DNA of 26,622 nucleotides from Streptomyces rubellomurinus (GTDB lineage Bacteria > Actinomycetota > Actinomycetes > Streptomycetales > Streptomycetaceae): contig NZ_JZKH01000098.1 in the NCBI RefSeq assembly GCF_000961885.1, forward strand, positions 1 through 26,622. Reading direction: 5' to 3'. Shown here piece by piece: positions 6,569 through 13,176 of this stretch. The notes under the pieces were generated by a model, which saw nothing but the letters and a program-made list of their open reading frames with translations, did no database searches and had not been told where the DNA came from. Every line of letters starts with the position of its first letter. The first letter of the stretch is position 1. The position numbers and the translations under genes were made by a program.

Positions 6569-8172
6569 GCGCGCAGCGCCTCCGCGACCTGCCCGACCGT
6601 GAGCCACGGCCCCGGCGCCAGCACCTTCGCCACCTGTGGGGCGAACGCGGGCGAGGAGACCACGACCTCGGCGGTCGGCCCGTCCGCGACGATCTCGCCC
6701 TCGGCCAGGATCACCGTGCGGTGGGCGAGTTCGGCCGCTAGCTCGACGTCGTGCGTCGCCAGCAGGACGGCGTGGCCCTCGGCGGCGAGGTCGCGCAGGA
6801 TGCCGACCAGCCGGGCCTTCGCGGCGTAGTCCAGGCCGCGGGTCGGCTCGTCGAGGAGCAGCAGCGGCGGCCGGGCGGTGAGCACCACCGCGAGCGCCAG
6901 GGTGAGCCGCTGGCCCTCGGAGAGGTCGCGTGGGTGGGCGGTGTCGGCGATGCCCGGCAGCAGGCGCTCGACCAGGGCGCGGCAGGTGCCGGGCGCGGCG
7001 CCCGCGTCCGCGTCGGCGGCCGCGCACTCGGCGGCGACGCTCTCGCCGTACAGCAGGTCGCGCGGATCCTGCGGGACGAGGCCCACCTCGCGGATCAGCT
7101 CGGCCGGGCGGGTGCGGTGCGGGGTGCGGCCGCCCACCCGGACGCTGCCGGAGGCCGGGGCGTGCAGCCCGACCAGGCTGCCCAGCAGGGTGGACTTGCC
7201 GGCGCCGTTGCGGCCCATCAGGGCGGTGATCTCGTACGGGCGCAGCGTCAGGTCCACCCCGCGCAGGGCGGGCACCGGGCCGCGCCGGACGGCGAGGCGG
7301 TCGGCGGTGGCGGTCGGCGTCGCGGTCTGTGCCGTGGCCGGGGTCCCGGCCGGCGCGCGGCCGTCCAGCCGCTCCCGCAGCGGCGCGGCCTTGCGCCGGG
7401 CGTCCCGGACGGACAGCGGCAGCGGGCGCCAGCCGGCGAGCCGGCCCAGGCCCACCACCGGCGGGTGCACCGGCGAGTGCGCCATCACCTCGGCCGGCTC
7501 GCCCAGCACCGGTTCCTCGCCCGGCGCCAGCAGCAGCACCTGGTCGGCGTACTGCACCACCCGCTCCAGCCGGTGCTCGGCCATCAGCACGGTGGTGCCG
7601 AGGTCGTGCACCAGCCGCTGCAGCACCGCCAGCACCTCCTCGGCCGCGCCCGGGTCGAGCGCCGACGTCGGCTCGTCCAGGACCAGGACGCGCGGGTGCA
7701 CGGTCAGCACCGAGCCGATCGCGACGCGCTGCTGCTGGCCGCCGGAGAGCGAGGTGAGGGCGCGGTCGCGCAGGTCGGCGAGGCCGAGCAGGTCGAGCGT
7801 CTCCTCGACCCGGCGGCGCATCACGTCGCCGGGCAGGCCCAGGGACTCCATGCCGTAGGCGAGTTCGTCCTCCACCGTGTCGGTGACGAAGTGCGCCGCC
7901 GGATCCTGCCCCACCGTGCCGACCACGTCCGCGAGCTCGCGCGGCCGGTGCTCGCGGGTGTCCCGCCCGGCCACCGTGACCCGGCCGCGCAGCACACCGC
8001 CCGTGAAGTGCGGCACCAGGCCGCTGACCGTCCCCAGCAGGGTGGACTTGCCCGACCCGGACGGCCCCACCAGCAGGCAGAGTTCGCCCTCCGGAACGGT
8101 CAGGTCGAGGCCGCTGAGCGCGGGCGCCGGGGCGTCCGCGTACTGGACGGAGACCTGCTCGAAGGTGATCAC
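6565..8172 (-). CDS. ECF transporter ATPase, two ABC domains fused in one chain
   Basis: The product is 535 residues with two complete ATPase domains, corresponding to EcfA and EcfA' in one polypeptide. Domain 1: Walker A GPSGSGKST (36-44), signature LSGGQQQRVA, Walker B VLVLDEPTSALD, H-loop AEHR. Domain 2 (about 290-535): Walker A GRNGAGKST, signature LSEGQRLTLA, Walker B LLLLDEPTRGLD, H-loop ATHD. A Pro/Thr/Ala-rich linker joins them. Both sites look competent, though the second has the unusual LSEGQ signature. GTG 8172 overlaps the ecfT stop (GTGA). The ATPases power uptake through the T component at the cytosolic membrane face. Confidence 0.93.
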   Translation of the reverse strand: MITFEQVSVQYADAPAPALSGLDLTVPEGELCLLVGPSGSGKSTLLGTVSGLVPHFTGGVLRGRVTVAGRDTREHRPRELADVVGTVGQDPAAHFVTDTVEDELAYGMESLGLPGDVMRRRVEETLDLLGLADLRDRALTSLSGGQQQRVAIGSVLTVHPRVLVLDEPTSALDPGAAEEVLAVLQRLVHDLGTTVLMAEHRLERVVQYADQVLLLAPGEEPVLGEPAEVMAHSPVHPPVVGLGRLAGWRPLPLSVRDARRKAAPLRERLDGRAPAGTPATAQTATPTATADRLAVRRGPVPALRGVDLTLRPYEITALMGRNGAGKSTLLGSLVGLHAPASGSVRVGGRTPHRTRPAELIREVGLVPQDPRDLLYGESVAAECAAADADAGAAPGTCRALVERLLPGIADTAHPRDLSEGQRLTLALAVVLTARPPLLLLDEPTRGLDYAAKARLVGILRDLAAEGHAVLLATHDVELAAELAHRTVILAEGEIVADGPTAEVVVSSPAFAPQVAKVLAPGPWLTVGQVAEALRA

Positions 8173-9275
8173 GATGCCCTCCGGGGCGGGGTCGGGGCGG
8201 CGAACGCCGGCACCAGGCCGAGGAGTACGACCAGGACGGCGCCCAGCGGCAGCACGGGGACGGTCGGCGGGACGACGGTCGGGGCGAAGGCCGCCGGATC
8301 GCGGCCGGCCAGCACGACGGTGAGCGCCGCCACGGCGGCGCCGGAGGCGGCCGTCAGCCACTCTGGTACGGCCCAAGGGTCGGGCCGGTAGCGTGATCTG
8401 ACGGAGCGTCGGTTGCCGAGCAGCAGCCCGGCGAAGGCGGCGGCCAGGCCGAGCAGCAGGACCGGCGGGGCCCAGCCCGCCCCACCCGCGCTCAACAGCC
8501 CGTACGCGGCCAGGCAGACGCCGAGCAGCCCGGCCAGCGTCAGCCCCGCGGTGGCCGCCGCGATCCGGCGCGGGACGTCGGCGGTACGGCCGAAACCACG
8601 GGTGTCCATGGCCGCGGCCAGCGCGACGGAACGCTCCAACGCGCCCTCCAGGACGGGCAGTCCGACACTCAGCACCGCCGCGACACCCCGGTCCGAACGG
8701 CCGCGCAGCCGGCGGGCGGCGCGCAGCCGGCGGACGTCCGCGACGAGGTTCGGCGCGAACGTCATCGCCACCACCACGGCCACACCCGCCTCGTACAGCG
8801 CCCCGGGCAGGGCACGCAGCAGCCGGGCCGGGCTCGCGAGGGAGTTCGCGGCGCCGACGCACACCAGCAGCACCGCCAGGCGCAGCCCGTCGTACAGCGC
8901 GGACAGCAGGCCCTCCACGGTCACCCGGCCGCCGATCCGCACCCCCTGCGCCCAGGCCGGGAGCGGCACCTCGGGCAGCGTGAACAGGACGTGGGTGCCC
9001 GGGATCGGCGAACCGAGGAGGACCGCGAAGACCAGGCGGATGCCCAGGACCACCAGGCCCAGGCGCAGGAACGCCCCGTACGACCGCGACCAGGGCGCGT
9101 CGCCGCGCCTCGCCGCGACCACGTAGCCGGCGGTCGCGGCGAGCAGGAGGAGGATCGCCGGGTTGGTGGTCCGGGTCGCCGCCGCGCCCATCCCGAGCGC
9201 CCACAACCACCAGGCGCCGGGATGCAGTTGGCGGGGGCCGGCGGGCGGGCGGGTGGCGGGGGGCGTGCGGCTCAC
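8169..9275 (-). CDS. ECF transporter transmembrane T component (EcfT/CbiQ family)
   Basis: From GTG 9275 the product is 368 residues; this start is preferred because AGGA lies 7 bases upstream and the protein begins just before its first helix. An in-frame start at 9371 would add a Pro-rich extension lying in repeat DNA. About eight hydrophobic segments are seen. The coupling helices carry the diagnostic EcfT arginine motifs: RRLRAARRLRGR and AMDTRGFGR (the ARG-type box). EcfT links the two ATPase domains to the S component. The protein is longer than minimal EcfT, with extra C-terminal helices after about 270. Confidence 0.9.
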   Translation of the reverse strand: MSRTPPATRPPAGPRQLHPGAWWLWALGMGAAATRTTNPAILLLLAATAGYVVAARRGDAPWSRSYGAFLRLGLVVLGIRLVFAVLLGSPIPGTHVLFTLPEVPLPAWAQGVRIGGRVTVEGLLSALYDGLRLAVLLVCVGAANSLASPARLLRALPGALYEAGVAVVVAMTFAPNLVADVRRLRAARRLRGRSDRGVAAVLSVGLPVLEGALERSVALAAAMDTRGFGRTADVPRRIAAATAGLTLAGLLGVCLAAYGLLSAGGAGWAPPVLLLGLAAAFAGLLLGNRRSVRSRYRPDPWAVPEWLTAASGAAVAALTVVLAGRDPAAFAPTVVPPTVPVLPLGAVLVVLLGLVPAFAAPTPPRRAS

Positions 9276-9533
9276 GGGCGCGTCCTGGGGGAGGGGTGCG
9301 GGGTGTCGGGGGCGGGCGGGCCGCTGGTGGCAGGCGGGCGGGCCGCTGGTGTGCCGTGCCTTGGTGCCCACGGTCGACCGGCGCCGAGGCGTGGTCGGGC
9401 GGTTGGCGCGGGGTGCTGCCGCGCTCGTCCCGAGCGTCCGCAGTCGCCCGGCGCCGGGGTGTGGGTGGCGGGCCCGGTGGGCGGTGGGGAGGGGAGGGGC
9501 GTACGGCTCACGGGTGCGTCCTGGGGCGGGGGT
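9276..9533 (-). repeat. Decayed duplication of the ecfT 5' end, with a 19-bp tandem repeat
   Basis: The block at about 9430-9530 aligns with the first ~100 bases of ecfT and its leader (about 9185-9295). Both share GTGAGCCGCACGCC after a CAGGACGC-like leader, and then a long run of similar bases. A minus-strand frame from GTG 9511 therefore begins VSRTP like ecfT (VSRTPPATRPP) but soon diverges. A weaker third copy may lie at about 9350-9405. GGCGGGCGGGCCGCTGGTG is repeated at 9311-9329 and 9333-9351. No intact gene is present; this is the spacer between two genes of the B12 cluster. Confidence 0.6.
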
Positions 9534-10226
9534 TCACGGGTTGCGGCGGCGGCGCGTCTGCCAGACGGCGCCGGCGGCGAGGGCGGCGATCAGCGCGCCG
9601 CCGGTGACCAGGCCGACATCGGGCCCGGCGCCGCTGCCGGCGGCCTTGCCGACGGCGTTGCTGCGGTGCTCAGCGGGCTCGGGGCTTCCGTTCGGCTGGG
9701 CGGCCGCTCCGGCCTCCACCTGTTCGCCGCACCCTGCCCGCGGGTAGCCGGCGATGGCGCACAGCAGGCCGTTGGAGTCGTAGCGCAGCGGCGGGGCGAC
9801 GACGGCCAGCACCTCGGCGGAGGTCGCGCGCGGGGCGACGCTCGCGCACGCCGTCCGCTGCCCGGGCGGTGCGGCGGCGGACGACCCGGCGTCCTCGGCG
9901 GTGCCGAAGTCCAGCACGACGGCGACCCGCTTGCGGCCCTCCTGCGGGGGCGTCGCGGCGCAGATCACGTCGAAGCGGGCCTCGGCCCGGGGCTTCGTGG
10001 CCTGCCGCCCGCCGTCCGGACTCACGGCGAACCGCCAGCCGTCCACGGTGCCGTCCGGCGGTACGGCGATCGCGGGCCCGGCCTGCTGGTACGCCCAGCC
10101 GCCGTCCGTCCCGCTGCCGCGCCAGAACGACCAGTACCGGTACCCGGCCGCCTCGGCGGGCGCGGCGGCGACGAGCAGGAGCAGCGGGACGAGCACCGCC
10201 ACGAGCCCGCGCGCCCACCGGCGCAC
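9534..10226 (-). CDS. Secreted, C-terminally membrane-anchored protein of the B12 cluster (SCO2322-like)
   Basis: From GTG 10226 the product is 230 residues. The start is chosen because a clean signal peptide follows: RRWARG, a hydrophobic core, then APAEA-A cleavage near residue 26. The mature part opens with AGYRYWSFWRGSGTDGGWAY and contains GTVDGWRFAVSPDG and four cysteines (ICAA, ACAS, LLCAI, AGCGE), which could form two disulfides. A Ser/Pro/Ala stalk precedes a C-terminal helix (about 204-222) and a QTRRRR tail. From memory it matches a Streptomyces family named after SCO2322, found beside ECF genes. Its biochemical role is unknown. I infer that it helps present the ligand to the transporter. 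Confidence 0.75.
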   Translation of the reverse strand: MRRWARGLVAVLVPLLLLVAAAPAEAAGYRYWSFWRGSGTDGGWAYQQAGPAIAVPPDGTVDGWRFAVSPDGGRQATKPRAEARFDVICAATPPQEGRKRVAVVLDFGTAEDAGSSAAAPPGQRTACASVAPRATSAEVLAVVAPPLRYDSNGLLCAIAGYPRAGCGEQVEAGAAAQPNGSPEPAEHRSNAVGKAAGSGAGPDVGLVTGGALIAALAAGAVWQTRRRRNP

Positions 10227-10301
10227 GCGGACACCCGGAGCGCCCCCCGGGCATCCTCGCCCCGGCGCCCGAAGCGACCACCCGGCGCGCCCAGGCGAGG
10301 C

Positions 10302-10560
10302 GGGCGCGCTCGGGGCGGGCCGGGTGTCGCTGGGTGCGGGTCGTGCCGGGTCGGTTGTGAGGTCGCCCGGGGTGGTGGTGGGGTCGCCCGTGTGGTTGGT
10401 CGGCCGGGTGTGGCCGGGGAAGTCGCCGCACGTGGGCGCGCTCGGGGCGGGCCGGGTGTCGCTGGGTGCGGGTCGTGCCGGGTCGGTTGTGGAGTCGCCC
10501 GGGGTGGTGGTGTGGTTGGCCGGCCGGGCGACGCTGGGGAAGTCGCCGCGCGCCCGTGCG
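10302..10560. repeat. Imperfect ~130-bp tandem repeat between two B12-cluster genes
   Basis: Unit 1 (10302-10433, 132 bp) and unit 2 (10434-10553, 120 bp) both start GGGCGCGCTCGGGGCGGGCC and both end with GGGGAAGTCGCCGC. Unit 2 lacks about 12 bp (GGGTCGCCCGTG). A third partial start lies at about 10554-10580. The minus-strand frame is open across the repeats and would read as Pro/Thr-rich PAPSDTRPAPSAP repeats, but no start codon precedes them in that frame. I therefore treat the region as non-coding leader. Confidence 0.8.
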
Positions 10561-10635
10561 CCCGGGGCGGGCCGACCGCCGCTCAGCGCGGGGCCCGGGC
10601 CCTGCCGGGGGCCCGGGCGGACGTCGCGCCGGGCC

Positions 10636-10675
10636 GCCCCGGCGGTCCCGCCTGCACGGGCGGGACCGCCGGGGC
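10636..10675 (-). terminator. 17-bp perfect hairpin after the toroid gene
   Basis: The arms 10636-10652 (starting GCCCCGGCGGTCC) and 10659-10675 are fully complementary with a 6-base loop TGCACG. It starts about 37 bases after the stop of the toroid gene. A second hairpin built from GCCCGGGCCC and GGGCCCGGGC lies just beyond at about 10594-10620. These should end most riboswitch-controlled transcripts or reduce read-through into the downstream genes. Confidence 0.75.
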
Positions 10676-10711
10676 CGGCCTTGCCCCGGCCGGCGGTTCC
10701 GGGGAGCGGGA

Positions 10712-11965
10712 TCAAAGCCGCTGGCCGCGCTTGCGCTGGAGGCTGAGCAGCAGGCCGCCGCCGACGCCGATGAGGAGGCCGACGATGATCAGCCAGTACT
10801 GGCCGATGCCGTCGTTCTTCTTCGGCTCCGCCGTCGCGGCCGCCGCCGGGGACTCGGTGGCGGTGCCGGCCTGCGGGGCCGGGCCGAGGGCGGTGAGCTG
10901 GGCGGTGAGGGCGCCGGTGTCGCGCTGGGCGGCCTGGTCGACGAGCAGGAGGGTGGCGGTGGCGGCGGCGTCGGTGCCGTTCTTGGTCCAGGTGCCGCCT
11001 TCCTCGGCGAGCCAGTCGACGGCGCCGGCGGCCTGCTGGGGGTGGCCGCTCTGGATGAGGGAGAGGGCGGCCCAGGCGGTGGCGTTGTTGTCGGGGGCGG
11101 GGGCCGCGCCGGGGGTGGTGAGGGTGAGGTGGTTGCCGCCGGCGGTGAGCTGGGCGGTGAGGTAGGCGGCCGCGGCCTCGCCGGATTCGGCGTGGGCGAC
11201 GGGGGCGCCGGCCGCCCCGGTGCAGGCGAGCGGCTTGGGGGCGGCTTCGGTGCGGGCGCCGGTGGCGACGGGCAGGTGGCCGCCGGCGGCGGCGAGTGCG
11301 GCCTGGCCGGTGGCGAGGGCGTTCGGGGCGAGGGGGCCGCCGGCCGGGTCGGGCTGGTAGACGAAGGCGCCGCGCTGGTCGGCGGGGGCGGCGCAGCCGA
11401 GCTGGAACGCCCCGAGTCCGTCGAAGGCGTTCTTGCCGTTCTTGGCGACACCCGCCGGGTCGGCCTTGGCGGCGAACAGGGCGTTGACGGCGAGCCCGGT
11501 GGAGTTGGCGTCGCCGGGGCTGCCGGGGTTGTAGGACCAGCTGCCGTCCGCGTTCTGGTTGTCCTTGAGCCACTGGACGCCCTTGTCGACGGCCGGCTGG
11601 TGCCCGCCGAGGGCGACCAGGGCCTGGACGGCGACGGCGGTGGCGTTGCTGTCCTCGGTCTTGGCCTGGCAGGGGGCGCCGGCGGCCCGGTAGGAGGGCC
11701 AGCCGCCGTCCTCGCACTGCTGCCCGGTGAGCCAGGCGACGGCGGTGTCCGCCGGGGTGACCTTGGCGTTCGCGAGCGCCGTCAGGGCCAGCGACTGCCG
11801 CCACACCCCGTCGTACTGCGGGTCGCCCTTGCCGTACAGGCCCTCGGGCACCGGGGCGGTGGAGGCGGCCGGGGCCGGGCTGTCGGCGAGGGCCGGTGCG
11901 GCGGCGGCGCCGGCCAGCAGGGCGGCGGACAGGGCGGCGGCGCCCAGGCGGGCGGCGGTCAGCAT
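10712..11965 (-). CDS. Secreted, membrane-anchored alpha/alpha-toroid protein, candidate cobalamin binder
   Basis: From ATG 11965 the product is 417 residues. It has a signal peptide (1 to about 27, cleavage after APALA), alpha/alpha-toroid repeats, a flexible Ala/Thr/Pro linker, a C-terminal helix (about 390-409) and a basic QRKRGQRL tail. Repeat signatures recur: LTGQQCEDGGWPSY, LKDNQNADGSWSYN, ATAVAVQALVALGG, STGLAVNALFAA, ATAWAALSLIQSG, LAEEGGTWTK. Databases often call such proteins prenyltransferase or squalene-cyclase-like, but no DxDD or aspartate-rich catalytic motif is present. The same fold forms the cobalamin-binding domain of intrinsic factor and transcobalamin. A cobalamin riboswitch lies in its leader, and ECF genes follow. 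Four cysteines (QQC, APC, LGC, LAC) could make disulfides outside the cell. Confidence 0.85.
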   Translation of the reverse strand: MLTAARLGAAALSAALLAGAAAAPALADSPAPAASTAPVPEGLYGKGDPQYDGVWRQSLALTALANAKVTPADTAVAWLTGQQCEDGGWPSYRAAGAPCQAKTEDSNATAVAVQALVALGGHQPAVDKGVQWLKDNQNADGSWSYNPGSPGDANSTGLAVNALFAAKADPAGVAKNGKNAFDGLGAFQLGCAAPADQRGAFVYQPDPAGGPLAPNALATGQAALAAAGGHLPVATGARTEAAPKPLACTGAAGAPVAHAESGEAAAAYLTAQLTAGGNHLTLTTPGAAPAPDNNATAWAALSLIQSGHPQQAAGAVDWLAEEGGTWTKNGTDAAATATLLLVDQAAQRDTGALTAQLTALGPAPQAGTATESPAAAATAEPKKNDGIGQYWLIIVGLLIGVGGGLLLSLQRKRGQRL

Positions 11966-11996
11966 GGTGGATGTGTGCCTTTCGGTGAGCGGTGGT

Positions 11997-12013
11997 GGCC
12001 CCGGTGCGGGGCC
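11997..12013 (-). promoter_or_regulatory. Hairpin just upstream of the toroid gene start
   Basis: GGCCCCG-CAC-CGGGGCC on the minus strand, with a 7-bp stem, sits 31 bases before the ATG, next to the GAAAGG that is the best ribosome-site candidate. It may be part of the riboswitch expression platform, though I cannot show which alternative pairing it takes part in. Confidence 0.35.
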
Positions 12014-12059
12014 GTTCCGTAGTCCTCGACGGGTGCCGGGCGCGCGGGGCGCCGGGCGG

Positions 12060-12205
12060 GCCGCTCGCCCCTCCCCGGGAGGTCCGGCTCGCCCGGCCGC
12101 CACCCGATCGGGTGGCGGCCGGGCTCACGGTTGCGGGGTCAGCGCCGGATTGGCACCGGCTTCCCCCGGGGGAGGAGCGGGATGAAGTTGTGCGGGACGT
12201 GCTGC
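12060..12205 (-). ncRNA. Cobalamin (AdoCbl) riboswitch
   Basis: On the minus strand the hallmark core is clear: GGGAAGCCGGTGCCAATCCG, then CGCTGACCCCGCAACCGTGAG, matching the class consensus GGGAAnccnGTGaaAatCC...CtGcCCCCGCAACtGT. A peripheral stem follows (perfect 34-bp palindrome 12091-12124), then a B12-box-like 3' part, GAGCCGGACCTCCCGG. The ends are approximate. It lies in the leader of the toroid gene. Known members bind adenosyl- or other cobalamins and shut off uptake or synthesis genes when the vitamin is plentiful. Whether the switch acts on transcription or translation cannot be decided here. A TAGAGT -10-like box on the minus strand at 12212-12217 may be its promoter. Confidence 0.93.
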
Positions 12206-12221
12206 CCGTCGACTCTAGCCG

Positions 12222-12249
12222 CCGGGCCCGGCCGGCGCCGCCGGCCCGG
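12222..12249 (-). terminator. Hairpin after kstR
   Basis: CCGGGCC (12222-12228) pairs with GGCCCGG (12243-12249), with further pairing possible in the GC-rich loop. It lies between the kstR stop and the riboswitch and would separate the two leftward transcripts. Confidence 0.5.
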
Positions 12250-12291
12250 ACAGGAACAGGTTCCAGAAACCGCCCCGGGGAGCCGCCGCCG

Positions 12292-12951
12292 TCACGGCAG
12301 GTCCAGCAGCCGTGCCGCGGTGTGCAGGTCGGCCCGGACCTCGGCGATCGAGGCGCGGCCGGAGAGCCAGGCGACGAGCGCCGAGTGCCAGGTGTGCTCG
12401 ATGACCCGGACGGCGGCCCGCTGGCTCTCGCTGGGCGGTTCGGACTGGCCGATGGCGTCCAGGATGAGCTGTCCGGTGGCGGCGCCGACGCGGTCGACGA
12501 CGGCCGCGACCGAGCGGTCGGCGAAGCACATCGAGCGGACCATCGCCTCGGCCAGCAGCGGTTCGCGCTGCAGCGCGTGGAAGGCCCGGGTGAGCGCGTC
12601 GGCGACCCGCAGGGCCGGTTCCGGGTCGGTGGGCGGGTGTCGCCGGATGTGCTCCTGGAGGCCCTGCAGCTGCTCCAGCATGACCGCGACCAGCAGGTGG
12701 ACCTTGGACGGGAAGTAGCGGTACAGCGTGCCGAGGGCGACCTGGGCGCCCTCCGCGACCTCCCGCATCTGCACCGCCTCGTACCCGCCGCGCGCGGCCA
12801 GCGCGGTGGCGGAGCGCAGGATGCGCCGGCGGCGCTCGGCCTGGCTGGCGGTCAGCGGCGGCTCGCCCGGCGACGGCGGGACGGGGCTCGCGGACGAGGT
12901 CGGCGACGGCAAGGGTGCTCCCGGGGGCGCGTGGGTGACGGCGTGCTCCAC
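12292..12951 (-). CDS. kstR: TetR-family repressor, KstR-like
   Basis: The product is 219 residues from GTG 12951. A Pro/Ser-rich N-terminal extension (1-35) precedes a strongly conserved DNA-binding domain: RRRRILRSATALAARGGYEA, VQMREVAEGAQVALGTLYRY and FPSKVHLLVAVML. This block, and the later LQREPLLAEAMVRSMCFADR and WHSALVAWLSGRAS, match the actinobacterial KstR family closely as I recall it. In mycobacteria and rhodococci KstR represses sterol-degradation genes by binding TnnAACnnGTTnnA and is released by a steroid CoA thioester. No sterol catabolic cluster lies in this window, so the regulon here may be small. A perfect consensus site lies upstream of the alcohol dehydrogenase at 23005. 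Confidence 0.82.
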   Translation of the reverse strand: MEHAVTHAPPGAPLPSPTSSASPVPPSPGEPPLTASQAERRRRILRSATALAARGGYEAVQMREVAEGAQVALGTLYRYFPSKVHLLVAVMLEQLQGLQEHIRRHPPTDPEPALRVADALTRAFHALQREPLLAEAMVRSMCFADRSVAAVVDRVGAATGQLILDAIGQSEPPSESQRAAVRVIEHTWHSALVAWLSGRASIAEVRADLHTAARLLDLP

Positions 12952-13176
12952 AAAGGTCGACTCGGGGCCGACCGAGGTCGACCCGCGGCCGAGGCGGTCG
13001 GCGTGGCGGGAATCACCAGCCCTGGCTCCTGAGCGGAAGCTACGGGCCGGTATCTTCGAGGTCTCTCATTGTTCACATGGTCGATGACGAGTTCCACAGC
13101 CACTGAAACCTGATCTACTTTAGCGACCGGTGCACCGACCGGCAGCACAGACAGCAGCTAGAGATGAGGGCCCAGG
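12952..13176. promoter_or_regulatory. Divergent promoter region of kstR and the glycosyltransferase gene
   Basis: The 225-bp gap is AT-richer around 13055-13130, as expected for promoters. Two imperfect matches to the KstR operator TnnAACnnGTTnnA lie here: TGAAACCTGATCTA (13104-13117, one mismatch, GAT for GTT) and GATGACGAGTTCCA (13083-13096, two mismatches). Autorepression is possible but the sites are weak. GACCGGTGCACCGACCGG (about 13125-13142) is a further short near-palindrome. Confidence 0.4.

Noticed and set aside
9272..9511. Minus-strand ORF of 79 codons starting VSRTP
   Set aside because: It is the decayed duplicate of the ecfT 5' end and turns into Pro/Ala/Arg-rich noise; reported as a repeat, not a gene.
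12852..13148. Minus-strand ORF of 98 codons starting in the kstR upstream gap
   Set aside because: Its first half lies in AT-richer promoter DNA with atypical codon use, and the second half overlaps kstR in another frame.
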